A stretch of DNA of 64,000 nt from Devosia sp. A16 (GCF_001402915.1 NZ_CP012945.1:4255501-4319500), one strand, 5' to 3'. Shown: positions 39,241 through 51,047, counted from the stretch's first letter. Numbers and translations: made by a program. Notes: generated by a model not told the origin, from the sequence alone.

Positions 39241-40076
39241 GCGAAGACGCCGGGTACGTTGCGAGCTTCCTGCGCGACGCCGACCGAGACCGCTATTTCG
39301 CGACGCTGCTGCTCAAGGAGCCGGAGCGGCGTGCCATCCAGTCGCTCTATGCCTTCAGCGCCGACGTGGCCTCGATCCGCGACCGCGCCCGCGAGCCGGC
39401 CGCTGGCGAGATCCGGCTGCAATGGTGGGTCGATGCGTTGAACGGCACGGGGCACGGCAACGTGCGCCAGAACCCGCTGGCCGCGGCGCTGCTCGATACG
39501 ATTGCGCGCTACGGGCTGCCGGGCGGGCCGCTGCTCCGCCTGCTGGCGGCACGGCGCTTCGACCTTTACCAGGACCCGATACCGGATGTTGCGAGCTTCG
39601 AGGGCTATGCCGGCGAAACCGTCTCGGTGCTCTACCAGCTGGCGGCAATGGTGCTGAACGGCGGCACCGAGATCGAGACCGGCGACGCAGCGGGGCATCT
39701 CGGCGTCGCGCAGGCCCTGGCGGGGCACCTCCGCGCTTTCGGCTTCAACGCGTCGCAGGGCCGCATCTTCCTGCCGATGAACATCTTTGCCGCCAACGGC
39801 GTGACCGATGGCGAGATCCTTGCCGGACAGGCAAGCGAGGGGCTGTTTGCCGCACTGGGGCAGGTGAACGACCTGGCGGTCGAGCATCTGGGCAAGGCGC
39901 AGCAGGCGATCATGGCGCTGCCCAAGCCCTTGCGGCCGGCATTCGCATCGACCGCGCTCATCGGCCCGGAGCTGCGCATCGCGGCACGCAACCGCGCGCC
40001 GTTTGCCGCGGCAGCAGCGACGGCCGACTGGCGCAAGATTCTCGGCATGTGGTGGTGGTCAGCGCGTAACGCCTGA
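39237..40076 (+). CDS. Squalene/phytoene synthase family protein
   Basis: This 279-residue protein has the all-helical trans-isoprenyl synthase fold. Only parts of the catalytic motifs remain. The first aspartate-rich region reads DVASIRDRA rather than DxxxD in a perfect form, and the second reads HLGVAQALAGHLRAF with VNDLAVEHL downstream. It lacks strict DxxxD pairs, as in the NDUFAF6-type branch, which is not thought to make squalene. Pairing with the Mth938/NDUFAF3-like gene recalls the two complex I assembly factors. That functional link is inferred. Confidence 0.85.
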   Translation: MSEDAGYVASFLRDADRDRYFATLLLKEPERRAIQSLYAFSADVASIRDRAREPAAGEIRLQWWVDALNGTGHGNVRQNPLAAALLDTIARYGLPGGPLLRLLAARRFDLYQDPIPDVASFEGYAGETVSVLYQLAAMVLNGGTEIETGDAAGHLGVAQALAGHLRAFGFNASQGRIFLPMNIFAANGVTDGEILAGQASEGLFAALGQVNDLAVEHLGKAQQAIMALPKPLRPAFASTALIGPELRIAARNRAPFAAAAATADWRKILGMWWWSARNA

Positions 40077-40149
40077 CACGCGGGGTTGGTAGGTCGTCCG
40101 GGAATCGCCATCTTGGCCCGGCAGATATGGCCTCGAGGACGAGGGCGCG

Positions 40150-41916
40150 ATGGGCTTCAGGGCGTGGTTGGAGAAGCAGGCTCCGGATTTCCTGCTCACC
40201 GGGCAGCGGTTCTGGTTCGCTATCGTCCTGGCATTGGCCAATACGCTTGTGGTGATCGGGGCGCTCAACGGCGTCAGCTGGTTGCAGCACGAGCAGTGGA
40301 TGCGAGCCGCGCTGGGGTTGGCCACCGGCGCCGTCGTTGCAGTGGCAGGCGTCTATTTTCGCGAAAGCCGGCCGACGGCGCGGCTCGCCGGGCTGCTGCT
40401 CACTTATGGACTGCCACTCGCAGTGGTTGGTGCGTTTCAGGTGACCGATACGGTCTGGTTGGCGCCCTGGGCGCTGCCGGCGATTTCGTTGCTCTGGCTG
40501 TCGGTGTCGCCGTTCACCCGCATCGAGCGCGGGGCGCCGCGGGCCGAGCAGCAGGATCGTTTCTGGTGGATCAACCATCAAGCCATCGCCACCGCGGTGA
40601 TTGCTGCGGCGGCGACGCTGGTCATCGGGCTCGGCATCGCGGCGATCGAGCGTTCGCTGTCGATCCTGTTCGGGTTCGAGACCGGCGAAATCTTCTACAA
40701 GATCGTGCTGCCGTTCGTCGGATTGTTCCTCGCGCCGCTCTATTGGCTGGCGACGCTGCCCAAGGTCTCCGATTTCCGGGCTGGCGAGCTCGATCGAGCC
40801 GACTTCCTGCCGCGCTCTATCGGCTTCATCGGGCAATTCATCCTGGTGCCGCTGCTGGTGATCTATGCGCTGATCCTCGTCGCCTACGCGGCGCAGATCG
40901 CCATCACCCAGAAGCTGCCGCAAGGAATGATCGGCTGGATGGTGCCGGGATTCGTGGTCACTGGGGCCGCCACCTGGCTGATCGTCCATCCGGCTTTCAT
41001 GCGCTCGCGCCCGCTGGTGCGGCTGTTCCGCGGCTGGTGGTTCTGGCTGACTTTGGCGCCGCTGGCGCTGTTCTTCATTGCGGTGTGGGTGCGGGTCGAT
41101 GCCTACGGATTGACCGCCGAGCGCATCCTGCTGCTGGCCGGCGGCGTCTGGGCCACGGTGCTGGCGTTGGTGTTCATCGTCGGTCGCGGCGATATCCGGC
41201 TGATCCCGGCGCTGGCCGGCCTCATCCTGCTGCTGCTGTCGGTGGGGCCGTGGAACTACAGTTACCTGGCGCAGAGTACGCAGGCGATGCGGCTCGATGC
41301 CTTGGTGATGAATGCCGGAGCCGACAAATCCGCGAGCCCGCCACGTGGTGACTGGAACGCTGAAGAGATTGCCGAGGCGCGCGGGATCATCGACTACCTC
41401 ACCGCTTCGCGCGAGGGCCAGCGCGCGGTGCGCGAGGTGATGGGCAAGTACGGCGTGACGTGGGACCCGCTGCAGGACGGATCCTACGTGGTGCTGGAGG
41501 CGCTGGGGATCAGCCAGCCCGTCGCCGGGGGCGAGCCGCGCTTTGCCACGCTGTTCCGCGATTTCGATGGCCAGCCGACCGATGTGACGGCTACGCCGTA
41601 CCTGATCCGACCGGTCGGGCCTTACGGCGACACGGCGGTGGACTTGCCGCCGCTGCGTTTCACCATGACCGGTGGCCTGCTTCGGGTAGGTCCGGCCGGC
41701 AGCACCGACGAGCAGTTGCAACCGCTCGATCTCACAGCCTGGCTGGCCAAGCAGAGCGATGGGTTCCTGGTTGAACCGTGGATCGATTTCACCGTGGCGG
41801 GACGGACCTATCGGCTGGTGTTGCAGTCGGTGAGCTTCGATCGCGGTGAGAGCAATGAGGGGCCCAATGTGCTGGGCAGCCTCGATGGACAGCTGTTCTC
41901 GGACGTGGAGCAGTAA
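40150..41916 (+). CDS. DUF4153 domain membrane protein
   Basis: This 588-residue protein has about ten to twelve transmembrane helices in the first 400 residues, followed by a soluble region (about 405-588). Segments such as FKTGEIFYKIVLPF-type text (here ETGEIFYKIVLPFVGLFLAP) and GPWNYSYLAQSTQ are typical of DUF4153. The function is unknown. It lies 73 bases after the squalene-synthase-like gene and converges with trmFO. No clear terminator separates them. Confidence 0.8.
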   Translation: MGFRAWLEKQAPDFLLTGQRFWFAIVLALANTLVVIGALNGVSWLQHEQWMRAALGLATGAVVAVAGVYFRESRPTARLAGLLLTYGLPLAVVGAFQVTDTVWLAPWALPAISLLWLSVSPFTRIERGAPRAEQQDRFWWINHQAIATAVIAAAATLVIGLGIAAIERSLSILFGFETGEIFYKIVLPFVGLFLAPLYWLATLPKVSDFRAGELDRADFLPRSIGFIGQFILVPLLVIYALILVAYAAQIAITQKLPQGMIGWMVPGFVVTGAATWLIVHPAFMRSRPLVRLFRGWWFWLTLAPLALFFIAVWVRVDAYGLTAERILLLAGGVWATVLALVFIVGRGDIRLIPALAGLILLLLSVGPWNYSYLAQSTQAMRLDALVMNAGADKSASPPRGDWNAEEIAEARGIIDYLTASREGQRAVREVMGKYGVTWDPLQDGSYVVLEALGISQPVAGGEPRFATLFRDFDGQPTDVTATPYLIRPVGPYGDTAVDLPPLRFTMTGGLLRVGPAGSTDEQLQPLDLTAWLAKQSDGFLVEPWIDFTVAGRTYRLVLQSVSFDRGESNEGPNVLGSLDGQLFSDVEQ

Positions 41917-42000
41917 ACCCTGTCGACTCTCCGGGGCCTGGAGGGCACCGTGGCTCAACCAGATGTGTGATTGCCCCTCGGTCAATAGGGTCGCGTCCCG

Positions 42001-43392
42001 TCAGGCCCACGCCATGATGTCTTCGAGCGCCCGCGAGGTGATCGCCTCTTTCTTGGCGACGGTCTTCTCGGTCGATTTCCAGCGGCCGACATGGCCCTCG
42101 GGCTTCTTGATCGAGACCGGCGGGAACAGGCCGAAGTTCACGTTCATCGGCTGGAAGCTGCGCGCACCGGAATAGGCCTCCGCCTCGATATGGCCGCCGG
42201 TGATGTGGTTGATCAGCGCGCCCATGGCGGTGGTCGCGGGCGGCATCGCCAGTTGTTCGCCGCGTGCGTCGGCGGCGGCCATGCGGCCGGCCATCAGGCC
42301 GACGGCGGCGCTCTCGACATAGCCCTCGACGCCGGTGACCTGGCCGGCAAAACGCAGCCGCGGCATCGCCTTGAGCTTGAGGTCCGGCCCCAGCACCTTG
42401 GGCGAGTTGAGGAAGGTATTGCGGTGCAGGCCGCCCAGCCGCGCGAACTGCGCGTTCTCGAGCCCGGGGATCATGCGGAAGATCTCGGCCTGGATGCCGT
42501 AGCGCATCTTGGTCTGGAAGCCGACCATGTTCCACAGTGTGCCCAGCGCATTGTCCTGGCGGAGCTGCACGATGGCGTGCGGCTTGACCGTCGGGTTGCG
42601 CGGGTTGGTGAGGCCGACCGGTTTCATCGGGCCCCAGCGCAGCGTGTCGCGGCCGCGCTCTGCCATCACCTCGATAGGCAGGCAGCCGTCGAAATACGGC
42701 ACCTTTTCCCAATCCTTGAACTGGTGCAGCGGCGCACTGATCAGCGCATCGACGAAGGCATTGTACTGCGCCTCGTCCATCGGGCAGTTGAGGTAGTCCT
42801 GCCCGTTGCCCATCGGCCCGACCTTGTCGTAGCGCGACTGCGCCCAGACGATGTCGTGGTTGATCGACTCGTAGTGGACGATCGGCGCGATGGCATCGAA
42901 GAAGGCGAGCGAATCCTCGCCCGTCAGCTGCTGGATCGCTTCGGCGAGCGCCGGAGACGTCAGCGGCCCGGTGGCGACCACGACGTTCTGCCACTCGTCT
43001 GGCGGCAGGCCCGCGACTTCGCCGCGCTCGATGGTGATGTTGGGGTGGTTGTGAATGGCTGCGGTGACCGCATCGGAGAAGGCGTCGCGATCGACCGCCA
43101 GCGCTCCGCCGGCCGGCAGCTTGTGCGCATCGGCGGCGCGCATGATCAGCGAGCTGCAGCGGCGCATCTCTTCATGCAGGAGGCCCACGGCATTGTGCTG
43201 ATGGTCATCGGAGCGGAAGCTGTTGGAACAGACCAGCTCGGCAAAGCCTTCGGTCTGATGCGCATCGGTCTTCTGGGTGGGGCGCATCTCGTGCAGCACC
43301 ACTTTGGCGCCGGCCTCGGCGGCTTGCCAGGCGGCTTCCGAGCCGGCGAGCCCGCCGCCGATCACATGAATGGGTTCGAGGTGTTTTGACAT
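42001..43392 (-). CDS. trmFO: tRNA m5U54 methyltransferase TrmFO
   Basis: This 463-residue folate- and FAD-dependent enzyme methylates U54 in the T-loop of tRNAs. The FAD-binding [17 protein letters not shown] is at residues 12-28, followed by HEMRP and the conserved [11 protein letters not shown] that holds a catalytic cysteine. [21 protein letters not shown] and the C-terminal [16 protein letters not shown] complete the family pattern. Length is normal. Confidence 0.97.
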   Translation of the reverse strand: MSKHLEPIHVIGGGLAGSEAAWQAAEAGAKVVLHEMRPTQKTDAHQTEGFAELVCSNSFRSDDHQHNAVGLLHEEMRRCSSLIMRAADAHKLPAGGALAVDRDAFSDAVTAAIHNHPNITIERGEVAGLPPDEWQNVVVATGPLTSPALAEAIQQLTGEDSLAFFDAIAPIVHYESINHDIVWAQSRYDKVGPMGNGQDYLNCPMDEAQYNAFVDALISAPLHQFKDWEKVPYFDGCLPIEVMAERGRDTLRWGPMKPVGLTNPRNPTVKPHAIVQLRQDNALGTLWNMVGFQTKMRYGIQAEIFRMIPGLENAQFARLGGLHRNTFLNSPKVLGPDLKLKAMPRLRFAGQVTGVEGYVESAAVGLMAGRMAAADARGEQLAMPPATTAMGALINHITGGHIEAEAYSGARSFQPMNVNFGLFPPVSIKKPEGHVGRWKSTEKTVAKKEAITSRALEDIMAWA

Positions 43393-43449
43393 GGGCGCCA
43401 GATAGCAAGACCAGCCCGCCCGGGCAATGGCGCCTCGGCAGCAGGATCG

Positions 43450-44127
43450 CTAGTCGAGCCAGGGGAAGCCGCTGGGGTCGGCCTTGGCCCGCTCGAGGAT
43501 GACGGCGTCGTCATGGCCTCGGATCTCGGCGAGGAAAGGAAAATCCTCGGGCGCCACGGCGATGCGGGCGAGCGGCGTGACGGCGACGAGGCTCGCCCAT
43601 TGCGGCACATGGGCGCGCTGACCGCCGAGTTCGAGTGGCGGCATCTGTTCGAAGCTGCTGGGGGGCAGCAAGTACAGCATCCCGGGACGGAAGGCGCGAG
43701 CCTCGAGCGCCGGTCGGCTGATCGAGAAGAAGTAGAAGGGATCGCTGAGCAAGCCGTCTTCGAGCTCGAGCCGTGCCGCGGAGTTGACCAGCAGCATCGG
43801 GTGCGTCGACCGGTCGAGGATGGCATAATACATCGACCACAACCCGTCCGAGGCGCCGTAGACGGCTTGTCGATTGCCGAACGGATGCGCGTCATGCGAT
43901 TGGCGCGGCTCGAACTGGCGAATGTCGCCATCCTGCGAGCCATGCGCGATCAGCTGACGCGACTCGACGACATGGCTGATGAACTGCCAGCGCGGCCAGG
44001 GCAGCGCATAGTCGATCAGCATATTGGGCCCGCCGGCGAGGCTGCGCACGAACAGCGCGTCGAACGCGGCGAGCGCCTCGGCGCCGGGCATCGGCGGACG
44101 CTTCAGGAAGGGCGAGGGTTCGGCCAT
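43450..44127 (-). CDS. Uncharacterised protein, 225 residues
   Basis: This is a soluble cytoplasmic protein with no family I can name. Conserved-looking features are a central LIAHGSQDGDIRQFEPRQSH, then AVYGASDGLWSMYYAILDR. A C-terminal VTPLARIAVAPEDFPFL follows. The HGS...FEPR...AVYA.SD arrangement is reminiscent of small ADP-ribosyltransferase-like or related folds, but no catalytic set can be confirmed. The start is uncertain: 44127 gives a sensible N-terminus without a good ribosome-binding site, and the frame is open to 44256. It is divergent from the glutathione transferase gene. Confidence 0.65.
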   Translation of the reverse strand: MAEPSPFLKRPPMPGAEALAAFDALFVRSLAGGPNMLIDYALPWPRWQFISHVVESRQLIAHGSQDGDIRQFEPRQSHDAHPFGNRQAVYGASDGLWSMYYAILDRSTHPMLLVNSAARLELEDGLLSDPFYFFSISRPALEARAFRPGMLYLLPPSSFEQMPPLELGGQRAHVPQWASLVAVTPLARIAVAPEDFPFLAEIRGHDDAVILERAKADPSGFPWLD

Positions 44128-44245
44128 GGAGGGATCCGGTGCGGTCGGGTCGCAAGTTAGCATCGCCGCCATCGCATGCAACTCGGGCGGTTGCGTGTGA
44201 AAGGACCGATGAGTAGCAATGACGCCCGAACCGGAGGAGGCCCGC

Positions 44246-44893
44246 ATGACCATCACGCTTTGGGGACGCTTGAGCTCGGGAAACGTCCAGAAGGTGGTAT
44301 GGGCGCTTGAAGAGCTCGAGCTGCCTTACGAGCATGTGCCGCTCGGCGGCGGCTTCAAGGGCAACGACACACCCGAATATCTGGCGATGAACCCCAATGG
44401 GCTGGTGCCGACGTTGCGCGACCGCGGCCTGACGGTGTGGGAGAGCCATGCGATCGTCCGCTATCTGAGCGCCGAGTACGGCAGCGGGCTGCTGTACCCC
44501 ATGGAAGCGCGCGACCGGGCGGTGGTCGACCAATGGACGGATTGGACGGCAACCACCTTCCAGCCGGCGTGGATCGGACTGTTCTGGCTCAAGGTGCGCA
44601 CCCCGGCGGCGCAGCAGGACGCGGCCGCGATCGACAAGGCGCTGGCGGCGTCGCTGAGGTGTTTCCGCATGCTCGATACGCGGCTGGCCGAAGCACCGTA
44701 TCTGGGCGGCAATGAACTGAGCTATGCCGATATCGTCGCGGGTGCGGCGATGTTCCGCTGGTCGACCATGCCGATCGAACGGCCCTCGCTGCCGCATGTC
44801 GAAGCCTGGCATGCCCGGCTCAACGAACGCGCGGCATTTCGCAAGGCGATCAATGTCTCATACGAGGAATTGGTAGGGCGGCTGGCCTTCTGA
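44246..44893 (+). CDS. Glutathione S-transferase family protein
   Basis: This 215-residue GST has an N-terminal thioredoxin-like domain (1-80): GRLSSGNVQKVVWALEEL with the candidate catalytic serine near residue 9, NPNGLVPTL and the glutathione-contacting ESHAIVRYL. The C-terminal helical domain is about 90-215, with the conserved LSYADIVAGAA aspartate. GGAGG upstream of 44246 chooses this start over 44219. Specificity (detoxification or metabolic) cannot be read. Confidence 0.9.
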   Translation: MTITLWGRLSSGNVQKVVWALEELELPYEHVPLGGGFKGNDTPEYLAMNPNGLVPTLRDRGLTVWESHAIVRYLSAEYGSGLLYPMEARDRAVVDQWTDWTATTFQPAWIGLFWLKVRTPAAQQDAAAIDKALAASLRCFRMLDTRLAEAPYLGGNELSYADIVAGAAMFRWSTMPIERPSLPHVEAWHARLNERAAFRKAINVSYEELVGRLAF

Positions 44894-44985
44894 GCCGCTT
44901 GGTGGAGCACAGCCTGTGCCACCCACTGGGTGTCACCTCAGCGAAAGCTGGACCCATTTCACTACTTGCACCAGCCGATAGTTGG

Positions 44986-45005
44986 ATCCCAGCTTGCGCT
45001 GGGAT
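44986..45005. repeat. Palindromic repeat downstream of GST gene
   Basis: ATCCCAGC (44986-44993) pairs with GCTGGGAT (44998-45005) around TTGC. A degenerate partner (CAGCGAAAGCTG) lies near 44939-44950. The core architecture is like the other REP-like hairpins in the window, with a different stem sequence. Confidence 0.55.
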
Positions 45006-45071
45006 GACAGCTGGTGGAGGAGGCGATGTGGAGGTCGTTCTACCAAACCAGAACAAGGCCCCAGAAAGGCT

Positions 45072-45103
45072 GAACGCCCGCTTCTATCAGGAAGCGAGCG
45101 TTC
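45072..45103 (-). terminator. Hairpin downstream of first DUF1127 gene
   Basis: A 13-position stem with one mismatch, GAACGCCCGCTTC (45072-45084) / GAAGCGAGCGTTC (45091-45103), has a six-base loop. On the minus strand it is followed by AGCCTTTCTGG, a weak T-run, so it is a probable terminator or mRNA-stabilising stem for the small gene at 45143-45292. Confidence 0.5.
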
Positions 45104-45142
45104 TACGATACCGGCGTCAGGCACGAACCAGAGAGCGAACCG

Positions 45143-45292
45143 TTAGATGGTGCGCGCATGGTCGCGGGCGATGCGCTGGATGTCGGTGCGAGTGATGCCG
45201 AGATCGCTCAGCTGACGGGTGTCGAGAGCGTTGAGCTCACGGACGGTCTGCTGGTAGGCGGCCCACTTCTTCAGCGTAGTGCGAATACCCAT
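45143..45292 (-). CDS. DUF1127 small protein, 49 residues
   Basis: This tiny gene has an excellent ribosome-binding site (AAGGAG, nine bases before the ATG at 45292). It encodes a 49-residue basic protein starting MGIRTTLKKWAAYQQ. The DUF1127 core is RELNALDTRQLSDLGITRTD followed by IQRIAR. Short DUF1127 proteins of Alphaproteobacteria have been linked to RNA binding and to phosphate and carbon metabolism control, but the role of this one is unknown. A related small gene lies 208 bases upstream on the same strand. Confidence 0.82.
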   Translation of the reverse strand: MGIRTTLKKWAAYQQTVRELNALDTRQLSDLGITRTDIQRIARDHARTI

Positions 45293-45440
45293 TTGAAGTC
45301 TCCTTTCGTTTACGAGGAGATAGATAGGCCCGTTCGTGCGGAACGAGCAGATGGAGATGCATCAGAACCGTTATGCATCTGATGCATGGCATTAACCGCT
45401 CGCGTTCATTTGCGATTCAGACTGGCGGCAAGCTGCGGGC

Positions 45441-45472
45441 AAGAAAATGGCCGCCCGGCACGTGGCGGCCAT
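45441..45472 (-). terminator. Rho-independent terminator after second small gene
   Basis: A 9-bp perfect stem, ATGGCCGCC (45447-45455) / GGCGGCCAT (45464-45472), is followed on the minus strand by TTTTCTT. It lies 28 bases beyond the stop of the 48-residue gene. Confidence 0.8.
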
Positions 45473-45500
45473 CCTCGCATGGTTAGCGATCGATGAAGGT

Positions 45501-45647
45501 CTAGCGGTCGAACAGGCCGCGGGTCATCTTCTGGAAGTCGGGTCCCGTAATCCCCAGAGCATCACGGGTTGTCGGAACATCCAGCTCCCGTACCGTCTGC
45601 CTGATGTCGACCAGGCGCTTGTGGCGCCATACGGCACGAACAAACAT
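45501..45647 (-). CDS. Divergent DUF1127-like small protein, 48 residues
   Basis: The ATG at 45647 follows AGAAGGAGA, and the frame ends TAG before a clean terminator, so this is a real transcript unit. The protein (MFVRAVWRHKRLVDIRQTVR, then ELDVPTTRDALGITGPDFQK) shares QTVREL and LGIT with the neighbouring DUF1127 protein, but the rest has drifted and the tail differs. It is probably a degenerate paralogue. It is too short for ordinary gene callers. Confidence 0.7.
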   Translation of the reverse strand: MFVRAVWRHKRLVDIRQTVRELDVPTTRDALGITGPDFQKMTRGLFDR

Positions 45648-45830
45648 GGCGTTCTCCTTCTGCGGATCACCACGCCCTCAGCATGAGCCGATTTGCGGAC
45701 GCGCGCATGCGAGGAGTTATCAGTGCCGGCATGCGCTCGATGCATGGCAACTTCACGCGACTGTCACAGATTTCGCGCAAAAGCGCCGACCGCCCGGCCG
45801 GCGCCACAACTGCCTTGATAGGGACCGGTT

Positions 45831-46886
45831 TCAGCCGATGGTGCGTTCGAGCAGCGACAGCCAGTTGCCGCTGCCGAGCCGCTCGAGCAGCGCACGATCG
45901 TAGCCGTGGCGCTCCAGTGCCTCGACCAGCACCGGCAGGTCGGCAGCCGAGCCGATGGCGGAAGGGATCATGGCGCCGTCGAAATCCGAGCCGATCCCGA
46001 CATGCATTTCGCCCGCCACCTTGATCAGGTGGTCGAGATGGCGGACCATCAGCTCGATATCCGTATCGGGGTTCATCTGGCCGTCGGGTCTGAGGAACCC
46101 GGTGGCGAAATTGAGCCCGACCATGCCATCGCTGTCGCGGATGGCGCGCAACTGGTCATCGGTGAGGTTGCGCGGCGTCGGGCACAGGGCATGCGCGTTG
46201 GAGTGGGTGGCGACGAGCGGGGCGCCCGACAGCTCCGCCACATCCCAGAAGCCGCGTTCGTTGAGGTGCGACAGGTCGATCAGCACGCCCAGGCGGTTGC
46301 AGGCGGCGACCAGGCGCTTGCCCGCTTCGGTGAGGCCGGGGCCGATGTCGGGAGAGCCGGGGAAGCGGAACGGTACGCCATGGCCGAAGGCGTTGTTGCG
46401 GCTCCACACCGGGCCGAGCGAACGCAGACCCGCGGCGTAGAGCACCTCGAGAAAGTCGAGCTCGGGGTCGATGCATTCGACGCCCTCGATATGGAGCACC
46501 GCGGCGAGCGCACTGCGCCGCATGGCGGCGCGGATCTCGGCAGCGCTGCGGCATACGGCGAAGTGCCCGGCGGAGGCACGCTCGAGTTGGAACAGCAGCG
46601 AGATCATCCTGATCGCGCTGGCGCGGGCCGCATCCATGGGCAACGGCGGCGGCATCGGCACTTCGCCGCCGGCTGCCCGCAGCGCCGTGAAGTCGATCTT
46701 TTCCGGCGACGGGCAGAACACCGCGAACAGGCCGCCGGCCAGATGGCCGGCGCGTGCCTTCGGCAGGTCGATATGCCCCTCTTCGCCGCCGGCCAGAAAG
46801 CCGGCGACCGGATCGGCAGCGGTTGAGTTGAACAGACGCAGCAGCGCGTCGTTATGGCCGTCGAAGATGGGGAGGGGCGTGGTCAA
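45831..46886 (-). CDS. Membrane dipeptidase, M19 family
   Basis: This is a 351-residue zinc dipeptidase of the renal dipeptidase family. Metal ligands appear in FDGHNDALLR (His/Asp near 9-12), the bridging glutamate in LHIEGVECID, the histidines in IDLSHLNERGF and ATHSNAHALC, and the aspartate in VGIGSDFDGAM. The start must be the TTG at 46886, because no ATG precedes DGHND, which lies at the N-terminus in this family. No signal peptide is seen, so it is probably cytoplasmic and acts on dipeptides, possibly D-amino-acid-containing. Confidence 0.92.
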   Translation of the reverse strand: MTTPLPIFDGHNDALLRLFNSTAADPVAGFLAGGEEGHIDLPKARAGHLAGGLFAVFCPSPEKIDFTALRAAGGEVPMPPPLPMDAARASAIRMISLLFQLERASAGHFAVCRSAAEIRAAMRRSALAAVLHIEGVECIDPELDFLEVLYAAGLRSLGPVWSRNNAFGHGVPFRFPGSPDIGPGLTEAGKRLVAACNRLGVLIDLSHLNERGFWDVAELSGAPLVATHSNAHALCPTPRNLTDDQLRAIRDSDGMVGLNFATGFLRPDGQMNPDTDIELMVRHLDHLIKVAGEMHVGIGSDFDGAMIPSAIGSAADLPVLVEALERHGYDRALLERLGSGNWLSLLERTIG

Positions 46887-47001
46887 GGTCGGGGGTCCGT
46901 GCGCGGGAGAGTCTCAGGGAGAGAAGAGCAGGGGCACGGGATCGGTACAAGGGCGAGTTACGAGGATCGCCAGACGGCTGAGTGCCGCCTCCGCGCTGGC
47001 G

Positions 47002-47622
47002 TCATTTGGCTAGGCGATTGGGGACCAACTCGGCCCGCATCCAGTGTGTTTCGTCCTGAACGTGGCCGGCCCGAACGTACTTGCCCATGCGGAGCGGCAT
47101 ATCGACCTCCGGGAATTCCGCCGCAACTCGGACCACGAACCCTTCCTGCCTGCTTCGATCAAGTGAGTTGGCCAGCTTTTCGAACAGGTCTGGACGGTAG
47201 GGCCCGCGAAACAGCGTCGGTACTGGCGCGATGCCCAACTCCCCGAACCGCGCCAATGTCGCGTCCCAGGATTGGATCACGTCGCCGACGATCCAACCGA
47301 AGCCGAGGAAGTAGGATGGCAGATCGTCGTAGCCTACCGAGTGGCGGGCATAGAGGTTCTCGCCGACGATCCGTTCGTCGTCACTCAGCTGTGGGCTGAT
47401 CCCGGCAGCAAACCCCTTCAGCCAGTCGCGCGCGGGGTGGTAGCGGCTGTCCGGACTGCGGGCATGCGAGCCACTTCGATGAATGGTGGTGTTCTCGCCG
47501 TCCATCTTCTCGGTGACCACCAGATCGCCCGTGATCAGCCCGTCGATCCCACGCATGACCTTGTCGTCGCTGGTGGCGCCGGGTGAAATCGGCAGGTGGT
47601 AGGTGCGTCCGTATTTCTTCAT
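47002..47622 (-). CDS. RNA ligase family protein
   Basis: This is a 206-residue nucleotidyltransferase-type RNA ligase. Motif I (KxDG) is KMDGENTT with the candidate adenylated lysine K39. RIVGENLYARHSVGYDD gives the motif III region, EGFVVRV motif IV and GKYVRAGH motif V. These enzymes seal 3'-OH and 5'-phosphate RNA ends. The protein is shorter than T4 Rnl2 and lacks an obvious C-terminal domain. It stands alone between the M19 dipeptidase and uvrA; the kinase/phosphatase that often accompanies such ligases is not in the window. The start at 47622 is the first ATG and no ribosome-binding site is evident. Confidence 0.8.
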   Translation of the reverse strand: MKKYGRTYHLPISPGATSDDKVMRGIDGLITGDLVVTEKMDGENTTIHRSGSHARSPDSRYHPARDWLKGFAAGISPQLSDDERIVGENLYARHSVGYDDLPSYFLGFGWIVGDVIQSWDATLARFGELGIAPVPTLFRGPYRPDLFEKLANSLDRSRQEGFVVRVAAEFPEVDMPLRMGKYVRAGHVQDETHWMRAELVPNRLAK

Positions 47623-47721
47623 GGCGGCGAGCAGTAACGTCCCAGCGGGCCGTGACGGCAATCCGCTGCTCCGATCGATGACGGCGTCAGGGATGGTGTC
47701 GAATGCGATGCTCGCAATCGG

Positions 47722-47870
47722 GGCCCCTCTCCCGCTTGCGGGGGAGGGGGGGCAAGCACGAATCGTAGACGGCCTCGGGTAACGCCGGTGTTTGTGGCAC
47801 CCCCTCCCACCGTCCTTCGGACGGCACCCGCAAGCGGGAGAAGGCCGCCGACTGCTGCTGCTGGCCTCAG
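47722..47870. repeat. GC-rich palindromic repeats between RNA ligase and uvrA genes
   Basis: The 252-bp gap holds CCCCTCTCCCGCTTGCGGGGGAGG-like sequence (hairpin around 47726-47749). A second segment lies near 47802-47850 with CGTCCTTCGGACG and CCCGCAAGCGGGAG palindromes. The two GC cores are inverted relative to each other, as in BIME-type elements. Confidence 0.55.
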
Positions 47871-47874
47871 TGAC

Positions 47875-50763
<2,889 letters not shown>

Positions 50764-50944
50764 CAAAGACTTCCACTTGACGAGGGCGAGCGACCATAGA
50801 GCCGCTTTGTGCCAAATCGTGTCAGGGTTTCAAAAAAGAGGGGTCGGCTGCTCATCTGGGTATGCGGCGCCCGACTTGCAACTTAACCACGCCGCAGCGG
50901 CTCCTGTCACCACGGCGGCACACGGCTCCAGTCAAACTTCATGT

Positions 50945-50959
50945 GAACATAAGAGGAAC
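50945..50959. promoter_or_regulatory. LexA box 1 (uvrA-proximal)
   Basis: GAACATAAGAGGAAC fits the alphaproteobacterial LexA operator GAAC-N7-GAAC (equal to GTTC-N7-GTTC on the other strand). It overlaps the -10 of the candidate uvrA promoter, so binding should repress uvrA until DNA damage. Confidence 0.88.
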
Positions 50960-50976
50960 GCACCAGAGTCGGTCAA
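50948..50976 (-). promoter_or_regulatory. Candidate uvrA promoter
   Basis: Reading the minus strand, TTGACC (50976-50971) and CTTATG (50953-50948) are 17 bases apart. The -10 lies inside LexA box 1. Confidence 0.6.
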
Positions 50977-51010
50977 GGGCCTTCAGCTGGCTGCGGATTG
51001 CAGCCGAGGC

Positions 51011-51040
51011 TTGACAAACTGCGGGCCAGGGAGAACATAA
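51011..51040 (+). promoter_or_regulatory. Candidate ssb promoter
   Basis: TTGACA (51011-51016) is followed after 18 bases by ACATAA (51035-51040), which lies inside LexA box 2. The start of ssb is about 130 bases downstream. The rest of the uvrA-ssb gap (50767-51172) shows no gene. Confidence 0.6.
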
Positions 51041-51047
51041 GAGGAAC
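51033..51047. promoter_or_regulatory. LexA box 2 (ssb-proximal)
   Basis: This is the same 15 bases as box 1, GAACATAAGAGGAAC, in the same orientation 88 bases away. It overlaps the candidate ssb -10. The identity of the N7 spacer in both boxes suggests duplication of the operator. Confidence 0.88.
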
